Source: Andalucia godoyi (Eukaryota; Discoba; Jakobea; Jakobida; Andaluciidae). Taken from it: 64,000 bases of DNA. Positions 9,211-18,388 of this stretch are shown here, one piece after another (positions within the stretch are counted from its first letter, which is position 1; each line of letters begins with the position of its first letter). The position numbers were made by a program, and so were the translations under genes. The notes below the pieces were generated by a model. It had not been told where the DNA came from. It worked only from the letters and a program-made list of their open reading frames with translations, and did no database searches. The DNA lies in assembly GCA_009859145.1 (NCBI GenBank), contig VRVR01000030.1, positions 239,097-303,096 on the forward strand, given 5' to 3'.

Positions 9211-10887
9211 TTATGATGAAAGATGGAGGCGTCCGACTCCAAAGGGGACTGTGAGGACATCGCTGTCTTGTAAGACGACAGCAGCGAGAGGAGCACACGC
9301 AGCAAACTGCACGCGCGCAACTCCCGTACGCATATGCATCCATCCGATCAGCCGCACCGCGACAAACGGAACTCGCTGCAGCATATACACTGCCACGTAC
9401 GACGATCGGCCATTCTCAAACGCAACCAGCACTCTTCCCACACTCTTTTCTTCGTCACCATCCTGCTCCTCCTCCTCTCTCTCTTCCATCCAGTCCTCCA
9501 CGCTCTCCTCGTTCTCTCCCGCGCTACCGCCACTCTTTTTTTCTCTGGCGACCGGCCTCCCATTCCTTTCGAATGCACGGTTGCGAGAGGAACGTGGAAC
9601 GTACCGCGAGGAAGACACAGTAATGGACGATACTTGGCCACCAACCACGACTCGTGACCGCACGTCCCTATCAGGGCTGGCATTCTCCCCGCTCCCACTT
9701 TCATCCGCAGCATCATCGACCCACTCGACATCGTCACAACCATACGATGACGAGGAAGCGAATGGACGGGCGTGTTCGATGCCACAAAAGTCAAACTGCT
9801 GGGGGTCTGTGCGCACATGCATTGGTCGCGCATCGCTGGACACCTCCGCAATCCAGAAACCTCCTGCAGCTCCCTCTGCTGCAGCGGCTGTGGCATAGAA
9901 CAACAGCGACTCGCAGTCCGACAGCGCCATGCACGTTACTCGCGCGCCATCACCCACATGCAGCACTTTCCGTATCACTGCTCCCGTCGTCGTCGAAGAG
10001 TAAGGAGAAGCAGAAACGGAAGAAGAATAAGAAGACGGGCAGAGAGAGACAAGAGTGATACAGTTCCCACTGGATACCGCCACGACTGTTCCACGCGTGC
10101 CCACTTCAAACCCTAGCCCAAGCCCCAAATCTGCTGGTGCTGTCGCTGGAGAAGGAGGATGAAGGAGGGTGGGAAGAATTATGGGGCAGGAGAGGGCGTC
10201 GAGAAAGAAAAGTCTGCCGAATGTGGACAAGACGATATGCATGCCCACGGCCGAGATTGCCATCGCCGCGACGTCTTCCTTCTCATCGAGTGCGAGCGTG
10301 ACTGAGGAGAGCGGTACAAGCGACACGAGAGCATCAAGCGGTGCAGTCAATGTCGCCGTCATCAGTCTGTTCTGCGCAGGCGAAGCCGTGGAGGCGGCTG
10401 CGGTAGAGATTGCGAGGGTGGCCGCAGTGGGACGGACGGGATGCCATGCGAACGCATCGACAACATTTGGCGACTCGATCCACACAGGCGATGGCACTGA
10501 TGACGAGGAAGATGGTGGCGCGAGGGTGAGGATGCACACGAACCGGGAGCGGTGTGGCGCGTACAGAGCATAGGTAGCGCGAGATGGATGCCAGACGACT
10601 ACGCCAGGAGCCGGAATCCGTTCTGCATGGAGCTGCTGCCATTGCGATGGTACATGATGAGACTGGTATGGCGACGACGACGATGCGGGTGGGGTTGCAG
10701 AGGGACCGTGTGGATGAGCAAGGGACGAAGGCGGATACGGCAGTGTGAGCAGCCGCGAGTGATGCTCGGCATGTGTGTACTCGAGAGGACCCGGTGGACA
10801 CTGCATTGTCGCACTGTTCAGACCACCGCGGCTATCATACGAAAAGGCAGACGGACGCGGAGTTATCAACGCGCTGCTACGACTCAT
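9211..10887 (-). CDS. Divergent beta-propeller protein, possibly aladin-like nucleoporin
   Basis: A 558-residue Ser/Ala-rich protein. Repeated segments look like WD40-type strands, for example VVVWHPSRATYALYAPHR, VDAFAWHPVRPTAATLAI, AMAISAVGMHIVLST and MALSDCESLLFYATA. The C-terminus (VPFVAVRLIGWMHMRT then a hydrophobic strand pair) resembles the end of the aladin/AAAS propeller, a nuclear pore component. Insertions rich in Ser and acidic residues (about 375-480) break the fold. It could equally be another WD40 protein. ATG 10887 is the first Met in the frame. Confidence 0.55.
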   Translation of the reverse strand: MSRSSALITPRPSAFSYDSRGGLNSATMQCPPGPLEYTHAEHHSRLLTLPYPPSSLAHPHGPSATPPASSSSPYQSHHVPSQWQQLHAERIPAPGVVVWHPSRATYALYAPHRSRFVCILTLAPPSSSSSVPSPVWIESPNVVDAFAWHPVRPTAATLAISTAAASTASPAQNRLMTATLTAPLDALVSLVPLSSVTLALDEKEDVAAMAISAVGMHIVLSTFGRLFFLDALSCPIILPTLLHPPSPATAPADLGLGLGFEVGTRGTVVAVSSGNCITLVSLCPSSYSSSVSASPYSSTTTGAVIRKVLHVGDGARVTCMALSDCESLLFYATAAAAEGAAGGFWIAEVSSDARPMHVRTDPQQFDFCGIEHARPFASSSSYGCDDVEWVDDAADESGSGENASPDRDVRSRVVVGGQVSSITVSSSRYVPRSSRNRAFERNGRPVAREKKSGGSAGENEESVEDWMEEREEEEQDGDEEKSVGRVLVAFENGRSSYVAVYMLQRVPFVAVRLIGWMHMRTGVARVQFAACAPLAAVVLQDSDVLTVPFGVGRLHLSS

Positions 10888-11633
10888 TCCCTCTGTTTTC
10901 TATCTGGAGATGTTTTGCACCCTGCTTTTTTTCTTTTCTTTTCTTTTTTTCTTCACACTCTTCTTTGCCAGGTTCTCCGTGTCCACGTGCATTTGTATCA
11001 TCGTGCATTCGTGTATTCCTTTTTGTCTTTTCGCGGTACAGTCGGCGGAACTTGCGCAAATTCAAGATTGCGGCTCAGCTGACCGCGTAGTTCTTCTCGC
11101 GCCGACGTCCTCAACCCCCCAGAGTAGCCCCTTTTCCGGAACCCAATCGTGCAAAGCAATACTCCCACCGCTCCTGACGCGCTTCTTCGTGCTGTAGTAC
11201 TGTAGTGTTTTTTCTCACAGCAGGCAAACCATTTTCCAACCACTGTCCACCTGTCTCGACTTCTCTATTGCGGTTGTAAATTCGAACGAGGTGCGCTGGC
11301 AGCACGGTTCTTGACTACGTACGACGGATGCACAGAACCCCCCAGTTGCAAGGCCGCCTGGAGTCAAGTGAGACAACAGTTTTTACACAACTCGAGGGAA
11401 CCTTGAGAGATGGCGGAGAATATGTGTTTTATTTTCCGATTTCCCCTTCAAAGAACCGTTATCCTTGTTTTGTTGTATGTTTTGAAAAATAAGGACAAGA
11501 GAAGAGGGAAACCGGGGACGCAGTGGACAGTGGGCAAGAGTCGGGAGGGAAAAAAGAAGACCAAAAAAGAGAAGGGATTATAACAAAGAAGGAGGAAAAA
11601 AGAGGGGAAAAAAAAAGGCTGCAACGAATAAGA
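10888..11633. other. Divergent intergenic region
   Basis: About 750 bases between two divergently transcribed genes. It should hold both promoters. The part next to 11634 is purine-rich (AAGAAG and AGAGGGGAAAAA). Several open frames of 60-140 codons overlap here on both strands, but none starts with a convincing ATG and shows a recognisable domain. Confidence 0.5.
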
Positions 11634-13619
11634 ATGTCGAATCTTCCTGTGCAGCAGACTCCAAAGTCATGGGCGGAGTTTAAGCGTCAGTTTCTCACCA
11701 CGACTCCAACGTCGTCTGCTGCAACTACAGGCACAACTACACTGACGACTGGGCCAGGACTTGGAGTGTCGCCGGGTTCACATGTGCAGACGCATCATTA
11801 TTCTCAGAGCCCCGGCCACATTCATGGACAAGCGCACGGATATGGACATGGGTCTCCGTCGCACACGACTCCAGGGTCTGGTGCAGGGGTTGCGGGTGCA
11901 AGTGGGATGTCGCCGATGGATCAGCTGAGAATGCGATTTGCACGCATCCAGCATTCCGCACAGCCTCACACTCATGCACAGTCTCAGTCTCAGTCTCAGT
12001 CTCAGTCTCAGTCTCAGTCTCAGTCTCAGTCTCAGTCTCAGTCTCAGTCTCAGTCTCAGTTTTACTCGCCAGGGCAGCAAGGGTTTTCTGGGTCACCGAG
12101 TCCGAATGCCGCGTCGATGTTAGCAAAGCCGAGTTCTCGAGATGGTGGGAAGAAAAAGAAAAAGAAGCAGCAGCAGATGGAAGGGTCGTCGAGAGGTGCG
12201 ATGTCTGGGGACGGGTCGCGCCAAGCAAAGAAGACGAAGCCGACTGCGCAGTCTCGTGCAAGTACACCAGGACATGCGCAAGGGTATGGGCAGTCAACGT
12301 CAAAGTCGCCGCAGTTGGTGTATCAGCCGACGCTGTATGCAGGGAACATGCAAGTTGTGCAGCGGTCCATCCATTCCGAGATGAGCAATGCCGAGTTTGC
12401 AAATGACAGCTACCGCCACAACGAGGGCGATGATGACGATTTTGACAACGATGCGAATGGTGCCAATGATGATGAGGACGACGACGACGTCAATGACGAC
12501 GAGACCACGGAGAGAAATGCTGTTGATGAGGATGCGGGAGGCGGAGCCGAGGAAGATGGTGGAGGAATGTTTGGGGGAGATGTGCATCGCATGATGGATT
12601 TCGACTTGGAGTCGAATGCAGAGATGCTAATGCACAAGGTACGTGCGTACGCAAAGACGTACGAGGATCGGATCCGAGGTCTTCGCCAGGAATTGCACCG
12701 CACAAAGGTGCAAGGATCCGAGATGATTGGACAGCTGTCGCTGCAGCTCAAGGAAGAAGTCGACATGAATGCAAAGTTTCGCGCGCTGCTCGACGAGCAG
12801 GAAGCAGTCATCAAGTCTCTCCGAAACAGACTGATCGAGTATGAAGAGGCTTCGCGACTCGAGGAAAAGCTGGGGATGCAACCGCGAACTCCAAAGCATT
12901 CCCAGCAACAGCAGTCGCAATCACACGCTCAACACGCTCAACACGCTCAACACGCACAGCAACCCACACAACAACAACAGCCACCACCACCACCACAACA
13001 ACAGCAACAGCATCATCGGCAGCAGCGGGATTCTGAGAGTTTGGCAAGGAGTCGAGAGTCGTCGGCGACGCAGACAATGGAAATGGTGGATCCGCACTCG
13101 CACAGAAGTATGCACGACTCGCATCCGGGAAATGTATCTGCAGTCGGCGATGAGCAGCTGTCGATGCCATATGAGGACACGAGCAGCAGCTTGGACCACA
13201 CAGCCGACGGCGACGAGGAAATGGAAATGCTTGCGCGGCAAATCGAGAACGATTCAAGGTCTGGGGCTGCAGGGAGAAGCACAGGAAGACCGGCACCAGT
13301 GACTGCGGTTTCCACATCGTCCATGGCTTCGGTGTCCGGCAGCCCACGGCCGACAAACCGAAGTGCAACTGCGGCTAGAAGCGCTGGTGATCCACGGCAG
13401 TTTCGGAGAATTGCGGCCGATGACGACACCGAGAATGATGCACTCAGTGCGGATGATGCGGTAATGGAACACGACTTTAGAGACGGAGAAGATGCCGATG
13501 CCGATGCCGACTCGCAAAAATCGCCCGTCAAGATCTGGTTTGAAAACGGGCAAGTGTACGTGTCCACAAACTATGATCAAGAGGGCGAAGCAGCGTCTCC
13601 ACCACGCCACCACCCCTAG
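11634..13619 (+). CDS. Low-complexity coiled-coil protein with (Gln-Ser)n tract
   Basis: A 661-residue protein of unknown family. It begins MSNLPVQQTPKSWAEFKRQF, followed by long His/Gly/Ser/Thr-rich stretches, a (Gln-Ser)n run at about 115-142 encoded by a CTCAGT hexanucleotide repeat, an acidic Asn/Asp-rich block (about 260-310), and a clear coiled coil at about 325-405 (MLMHKVRAYAKTYEDRIRGL onward, heptad Leu/Ile/Met). After a Gln/His-rich stretch the C-terminus has a short ordered motif, VKIWFENGQVYVSTNYD. The coiled coil suggests a structural or scaffold protein. ATG 11634 is chosen because upstream in-frame codons are purine-tract Lys/Glu/Arg. Confidence 0.7.
   Translation: MSNLPVQQTPKSWAEFKRQFLTTTPTSSAATTGTTTLTTGPGLGVSPGSHVQTHHYSQSPGHIHGQAHGYGHGSPSHTTPGSGAGVAGASGMSPMDQLRMRFARIQHSAQPHTHAQSQSQSQSQSQSQSQSQSQSQSQSQSQFYSPGQQGFSGSPSPNAASMLAKPSSRDGGKKKKKKQQQMEGSSRGAMSGDGSRQAKKTKPTAQSRASTPGHAQGYGQSTSKSPQLVYQPTLYAGNMQVVQRSIHSEMSNAEFANDSYRHNEGDDDDFDNDANGANDDEDDDDVNDDETTERNAVDEDAGGGAEEDGGGMFGGDVHRMMDFDLESNAEMLMHKVRAYAKTYEDRIRGLRQELHRTKVQGSEMIGQLSLQLKEEVDMNAKFRALLDEQEAVIKSLRNRLIEYEEASRLEEKLGMQPRTPKHSQQQQSQSHAQHAQHAQHAQQPTQQQQPPPPPQQQQQHHRQQRDSESLARSRESSATQTMEMVDPHSHRSMHDSHPGNVSAVGDEQLSMPYEDTSSSLDHTADGDEEMEMLARQIENDSRSGAAGRSTGRPAPVTAVSTSSMASVSGSPRPTNRSATAARSAGDPRQFRRIAADDDTENDALSADDAVMEHDFRDGEDADADADSQKSPVKIWFENGQVYVSTNYDQEGEAASPPRHHP
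11978..12060 (+). repeat. In-frame CTCAGT hexanucleotide repeat
   Basis: About 14 tandem copies of CTCAGT lie inside the coding frame of the coiled-coil gene and encode alternating Gln and Ser. Because the unit is 6 bases, length changes keep the frame. Copies are nearly perfect, so length probably varies between strains. Confidence 0.9.
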
Positions 13620-14131
13620 CGACACGCGCCGCCATTCACACTGTTGCGCTTGTTATACTCCCACATAAATTTGGAGCCATTGCTTACGTAAACCCACAAA
13701 GTATTTTACATTCTGCATGGCATGCTTCCCTGCACGGGAAAATCATCAAATCTTCAGAAAACTTTCAACACTGCGTACGCAATCTCGGGACGGCTTTACA
13801 TTTTCCAGCAACACTACCACCAACTTAAAAAGGGGAAAAGCAATTTTTGAGAATGGCCATTTTTTCAAACCTCGTCAAAACACCCAACAACAACAACAGC
13901 AACAGGGACAACAACAGCAAAAAGCACCCACCACCTACCAAAACACCATCCCCACCGCCATAAAATCAATAAACACGCACACACGCACGCACACACACAC
14001 ACACACAACACCAACGAAAACAAGAGATAATCTAGACGGAATTTCTGTACACACTATTCTGTTCTCGAACCCTTTGCAAAATGAATGCAGATGCAAATGG
14101 GAATGCAAATGGAAGAACAGCAAGGTTCATT
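13620..14131. other. Convergent intergenic region with AC repeat
   Basis: About 510 bases between the ends of two convergent genes. It contains a short CAA-rich stretch (about 13886-13925) and an (AC)n dinucleotide tract (about 13976-14007). I see no gene; it probably holds the two 3' untranslated regions. Confidence 0.55.
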
Positions 14132-15406
14132 TTAGTCGAACGTAACCCTTTGGTTCTGGGCAGGTGCGCGCGAGTCGAATCCACCTCGGGCACGGTTGAA
14201 TCCACCACCACGTCCACCGAAGCCGCCACGGTCGCCTCCGCGTCCGCCAAATCCACCTCCGCGTCCACCACCGAATCCGCCACCACGTCCGCCACGGTCG
14301 CCTCCGCGTCCGCCAAATCCACCTCCGCGTCCACCGCCGAATCCGCCTCCGCGTCCGCCAAATCCACCTCCTCGGCCTCCGAATCCGCCTCCGCGTCCAC
14401 CGCCAAATCCACCACGTCCAGCAGCCGGGCGGTCGTTTGCGCCATTCACCTTGAGCTCACGGTTACGGAAAACAGCTCCGTTGCAGTTTGCAATTGCGGC
14501 ATCAGCCTCTTCCTTGGACTGGAAGGCAACAAATGCCATTCCGCGGAAGTTTCCGGTCTCCTTGTCCTTGACAAACATGACACGCTCAATAGACGCACCA
14601 CCACGAGTCAGCAAGGCAGTCAGTTCCTCCTTGTATGAATCCTCGCTCTCGCTGCGGTCAAAGAATGGCAAGTTTCCAACGAAAACCTCCTTTGCCTTCT
14701 CTGCATCACGGTTGTTGAACGGAGCGCTCTCTCCGTTTCCACCCTCGAAACGCGGCTTGGATGAGTTGGTCTTGTTTGCTCCACCGGCTTCCGAGTTGCA
14801 GCGAAGCGGGTATTGCCGACCCTTATACTCGAGCTCGAATCCATTGAGCTTGTTGGTGATCTGGTCTGCAGTCTCTTGATCGTCCACGTCAACAAACGCG
14901 GCGCGCTTGAACTCGCTGGTTGCATTGTCGAACAACAAACGGACATCCTGAATTTTTGCAAACTCCACAAGCGTCTCCACCTGCGATCGAATGGCCTCCA
15001 TATCAAAGTCATCGCGCCACTGATGCGGCAAGTTTCCGATAAAAACAGTATAGCGCATTCCATCGCTGCGAGCCTTCTTCGCAGGTCGCTGCTCCTCTTC
15101 TGCCTCTTCTGCTGCTTCTTCTTCCTCCTCCTTCTCATACTCTACCTCGGCAGCTTCCTCTTCCTCAGACTCGGACTCCTCCTTCTTGCTCTTCTTCTTG
15201 GAATCCTTCTTCGGCTTGACTTCCTCAACAGCCTCATCCTCAGACTCGTTCTTCTTCTTCGACTCCTTCTTCTCCTTCTTCTCCGACTTATCCTTGGACT
15301 TGTCCTTCTTCTCAGACTTGTCCTTCTTCTCCGACTTGTCCTTCTTCACAACGGTCTCGACTTCCTCAGTCGACTCGACGTCCTCAGGCTTGGTTCTCTT
15401 GGGCAT
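14132..15406 (-). CDS. Nucleolin-like RNA-binding protein with two RRMs and an RGG tail
   Basis: A 424-residue nucleolin/Nsr1/gar2-type protein, acting in pre-rRNA processing in the nucleolus. The first 110 residues alternate Lys-rich (KSEKKDKSEKKDKSKDK) and acidic blocks. RRM1 runs about 118-205 (RNP2 VFIGNLP, RNP1-like FKRAAFVDV). RRM2 runs about 238-325 (RNP2 VFVGNLP, RNP1 RGMAFVAF). The last 90 residues are a Gly-Arg-rich GAR domain, GGFGGRGGG repeated, expected to be arginine-methylated. This three-part order is diagnostic for the class. ATG 15406 (MPKRTKPEDVE) is clear. The upstream region runs into a (CAAAAA)n repeat and an assembly gap, so the promoter is incomplete. Confidence 0.9.
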   Translation of the reverse strand: MPKRTKPEDVESTEEVETVVKKDKSEKKDKSEKKDKSKDKSEKKEKKESKKKNESEDEAVEEVKPKKDSKKKSKKEESESEEEEAAEVEYEKEEEEEAAEEAEEEQRPAKKARSDGMRYTVFIGNLPHQWRDDFDMEAIRSQVETLVEFAKIQDVRLLFDNATSEFKRAAFVDVDDQETADQITNKLNGFELEYKGRQYPLRCNSEAGGANKTNSSKPRFEGGNGESAPFNNRDAEKAKEVFVGNLPFFDRSESEDSYKEELTALLTRGGASIERVMFVKDKETGNFRGMAFVAFQSKEEADAAIANCNGAVFRNRELKVNGANDRPAAGRGGFGGGRGGGFGGRGGGFGGRGGGFGGGRGGGFGGRGGDRGGRGGGFGGGRGGGFGGRGGDRGGFGGRGGGFNRARGGFDSRAPAQNQRVTFD

Positions 15407-15474
15407 GGCGAATAAGACTCAAGACTCGTATATGCAAAACGTTAACAAAATAAAAGATTGCAATATGAAACAGA

Positions 15475-15972
15475 AAACAAAAACAAAAACAAAAACAAAA
15501 ACAAAAACAAAAACANNNNNNNNNNNNNNNNNNNNNNNNNNNNNNNNNNNNNNNNNNNNNNNNNNNNNNNNNNNNNNNNNNNNNNNNNNNNNNNNNNNNN
15601 NNNNNNNNNNNNNNNNNNNNNNNNNNNNNNNNNNNNNNNNNNNNNNNNNNNNNNNNNNNNNNNNNNNNNNNNNNNNNNNNNNNNNNNNNNNNNNNNNNNN
15701 NNNNNNNNNNNNNNNNNNNNNNNNNNNNNNNNNNNNNNNNNNNNNNNNNNNNNNNNNNNNNNNNNNNNNNNNNNNNNNNNNNNNNNNNNNNNNNNNNNNN
15801 NNNNNNNNNNNNNNNNNNNNNNNNNNNNNNNNNNNNNNNNNNNNNNNNNNNNNNNNNNNNNNNNNNNNNNNNNNNNNNNNNNNNNNNNNNNNNNNNNNNN
15901 NNNNNNNNNNNNNNNNNNNNNNNNNNNNNNNNNNNNNNNNNNNNNNNNNNNNNNNNNNNNNNNNNNNNNNNN
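15475..15972. other. CAAAAA repeat running into an assembly gap
   Basis: Tandem AAAAAC units occupy about 15475-15515 and are followed directly by Ns from 15516 to 15972. The repeat is the likely cause of the assembly break. The true gap length is unknown, so the distance between the nucleolin-like gene and the elongase gene is not known either; an extra small gene could be hidden here. Confidence 0.95.
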
Positions 15973-16155
15973 GACCCGCGCATTTTCCACTCGAAAAGAA
16001 ACCGAAGTGCGTGTGTTGAATCCGCGATCGACAAGACGAAGAAGAGACACGTCATTGTTTTTCTCATTTCATATTTTTCAGGGAAAAAAATTAAAAACCA
16101 ATAAATAATATTATTTAAGAGTTCTGATTGACGAAGAAGCAAGGTGTGAAGAGCA

Positions 16156-17211
16156 ATGTACAGTTCGCCGTTGTTGAGTGATTCATTGTTGGAAGTGCCA
16201 AAGCTGCAGAGTGCGCGATGGGCGGATTTCCGTGCGCTGCAGACTTTTGCATGGGACTCGTCGACGCCGCTTTCCGAGCTATCTTGCCCGGTGTTTGGAG
16301 CGGTGGTGTACCTGTGCACCGTATTTTTCCTATCGAGATTCATGAAGAACCGAGCTGCGTTTTCATTACGGTCAATCACAGCAGTCCATAATCTGTTCCT
16401 TTCGGTGCTGTCCTTTGCTATGGCAGTTGGGATTTCTGTTCAGGTGTTGTATGAGTTCCGGTCTGTGCTGTCTCCGCTGTTCGGGCCTGGCAACTCGTTC
16501 CTGTTCTTTTCTCCTCGATGGCTCTCATTTCTGGTACGCCCGTCGTCGACGTTGGGGCTGTTGAACAGTACCGAGGATGCTGGCAGTGGAGGCATCTGGG
16601 ACTCGCTGCTAACGGTGTTTTGCGATCCACAGTCGAAGCTCACGACTGGTCCGTTGATGTACTGGTCGTATCTTTTCTACGTGTCAAAGTACTACGAATT
16701 CATCGATACGTTTCTGATGTGTCTTCGCAAGAACGAGCTTGGATTCTTGCATGTGTTCCATCATGCAACAGTGCCGCTCTTGTTCTGGGTATACATGACA
16801 GATCGGCAGACTGCACACTGGCCATTGGTGCTCCTCAACGCAGGAATGGCGCATGTGCCCATGTACTACTACTATTACCTCACTTCGCGATACCAAGGCA
16901 TCAAGGTTCCTTGGAAGCACTGGATCACCAGACTCCAGATTGTACAGTTTGTGCTTGACTTGACAGTGTCGTGGTCGTTTGTCGTCTATGAGCACATCAT
17001 TGGAATCGACTGCGCTGGAGGCGCGACGGGATTCGTCCTTGGGCAGTGCATCGGAGTCGCATTTTTGTACTTGTTCATTGACTTTTACATGCGGTCTTAC
17101 ACTGCAAAGGGTAAGGCTTCTCGTCCCAGCACCACCAAGAAGAATCCCCCTAGACCACCACCACCACCAGCAGCAGCAGCAGCAGCAGCAGCCAATTCCA
17201 AACAAGACTGA
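16156..17211 (+). CDS. ELO-family very-long-chain fatty acid elongase (3-ketoacyl-CoA synthase)
   Basis: A 351-residue multi-pass ER membrane enzyme that condenses malonyl-CoA with acyl-CoA in chain elongation. The catalytic histidine box HVFHH is at 199-203. Other ELO signatures are SKYYEFIDTFLMCLRKNE, NAGMAHVPMYYYYYLTSR and KHWITRLQIVQFVLD. Several hydrophobic helices flank these motifs. After the last helix a low-complexity Pro/Ala tail (encoded by CCA and CAG repeats at about 17155-17192) replaces the usual short basic ER-retention tail; KQD is the very end. It cannot be told from sequence whether the substrate is saturated or polyunsaturated. ATG 16156 gives a natural N-terminus. Confidence 0.93.
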   Translation: MYSSPLLSDSLLEVPKLQSARWADFRALQTFAWDSSTPLSELSCPVFGAVVYLCTVFFLSRFMKNRAAFSLRSITAVHNLFLSVLSFAMAVGISVQVLYEFRSVLSPLFGPGNSFLFFSPRWLSFLVRPSSTLGLLNSTEDAGSGGIWDSLLTVFCDPQSKLTTGPLMYWSYLFYVSKYYEFIDTFLMCLRKNELGFLHVFHHATVPLLFWVYMTDRQTAHWPLVLLNAGMAHVPMYYYYYLTSRYQGIKVPWKHWITRLQIVQFVLDLTVSWSFVVYEHIIGIDCAGGATGFVLGQCIGVAFLYLFIDFYMRSYTAKGKASRPSTTKKNPPRPPPPPAAAAAAAANSKQD

Positions 17212-17402
17212 AAATGGCTGATTGAACGAACGGATGAATGAACTGAACGAATAAACGTGCGAATGAAACGATCGGCATCATCATCATCTTCTTGACTCGT
17301 GTGTTTTACATTGTTGCTGTTGTTTGCTGTTGTTGTTGATGGTGGATTCTTTTTTTGAGGAGAAAGAGAGGGAGAGGGAGGTCAATGCTATGCTTGCAGC
17401 CC

Positions 17403-18005
17403 TCAAGAAGGAGAAGAGGCAGCGGCGGCAGGATGGGACGAGGAGAGTTCTCTGATCTTATCCTTGACGAACGCCTGTGCCGCATCAGCGTTGAACTGCT
17501 GTCCTGAAGTATCGATGCGTTGGCTCATCTTCTCGAGTGTTTCCTTGAGCATCTCGCCAAATTCGATTGCCATGTCCTCCATTTTTTGTTTTTGCTCTGC
17601 GATTTCACGGTCCTTCATCCCGACCAGATGGTCCTTTTCCTTCTTTTGCTGCTCGAGGGCAATGCGCGAAAGCTCCAGCTCATCCCGCAGATTTGCAATT
17701 GTGTTTTCCAGTACATTGATCCGCGTAATCAGCTCTTCCTGCATCGCCTTGTACTGACGCGTCATGTCAGAAGTAATGGCAAAACGATCATCCTGCTCCT
17801 TTGAAAAGTCCTCGTGCAGCTCTCGAACCCGCGTAGACAACTCAAGCTGCTCGCTCTTTGACTTGAACGTTTGCTCCGATCGCATCGCCAGAAACCGCTC
17901 CAGAGCTTCAATCCGCCGCTCATATCGCTGGATCTTCTCCTCGGGACTCATCTCGTCATCATCACCACCCTTCTTCTTGTCCTTCCCGGCCTTCTTCGGT
18001 GGCAT
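17403..18005 (-). CDS. DRC12: DRC12/CCDC153-like coiled-coil protein of the nexin-dynein regulatory complex
   Basis: A 200-residue, almost wholly coiled-coil protein. The basic start MPPKKAGKDKKKGGDDDEMS, the segment KIQRYERRIEALERFLAMRSE and the helix with RQYKAMQEELITRINVLENT match the CCDC153/DRC12 family of the axonemal nexin-dynein regulatory complex, which regulates flagellar dynein. It is therefore an indicator of motile flagella. Length fits the family (about 200). ATG 18005 is the family-like start. The C-terminal part has KDREIAEQKQKMEDMAIEFG, also typical. Confidence 0.8.
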   Translation of the reverse strand: MPPKKAGKDKKKGGDDDEMSPEEKIQRYERRIEALERFLAMRSEQTFKSKSEQLELSTRVRELHEDFSKEQDDRFAITSDMTRQYKAMQEELITRINVLENTIANLRDELELSRIALEQQKKEKDHLVGMKDREIAEQKQKMEDMAIEFGEMLKETLEKMSQRIDTSGQQFNADAAQAFVKDKIRELSSSHPAAAASSPS

Positions 18006-18117
18006 TCTTCTCGTCCGTTTTTCTTCTCTTGCTCTTACGCTTCCTTGCTCAAAAGAAAAACGAACCAATATATAATGACTGCGTGTATCCTCCTCCTAAA
18101 GCTACCAATGCCACCAA

Positions 18118-18171
18118 CTCTACCACTACCACTACCACTACCACTACCACTACCACTACCACTACTACTAG
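18118..18171 (+). repeat. TACCAC trinucleotide/hexanucleotide tract
   Basis: A run of ACT and ACC triplets in the 383-base spacer between DRC12 (starts 18005, minus) and SPT3 (ends 18389, minus). The rest of that spacer has no gene I can support. Confidence 0.85.
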
Positions 18172-18388
18172 CCGTCGCTATCATGAAAAGCCAGAAAAAG
18201 AAAAAGAAGAGAGAATTCAGAAACCATGAAAGACGCATCCTGGAATTACCACGGAAACTTAACCGTTTTTTGCCTACGGCCGTTGGAGGCCTTTTTCTTC
18301 TTTCTTCTGTCAGTTTACTGATGTGATGATTCGTACGGACTACAGGATAGTAGAGAAGAGACGGAAAGGCAAGGGGGTGTGTCAGCTG

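Noticed and set aside
11737-12402. Antisense frame opposite the Gln-Ser repeat reading as a Glu-Thr repeat
   Set aside because: It is the complement of the CTCAGT repeat and has no sequence of its own; the sense frame has a coiled coil and acidic domains.
15186-16379. Long open frames across the N gap
   Set aside because: They are artefacts of unknown bases; no real sequence supports them.
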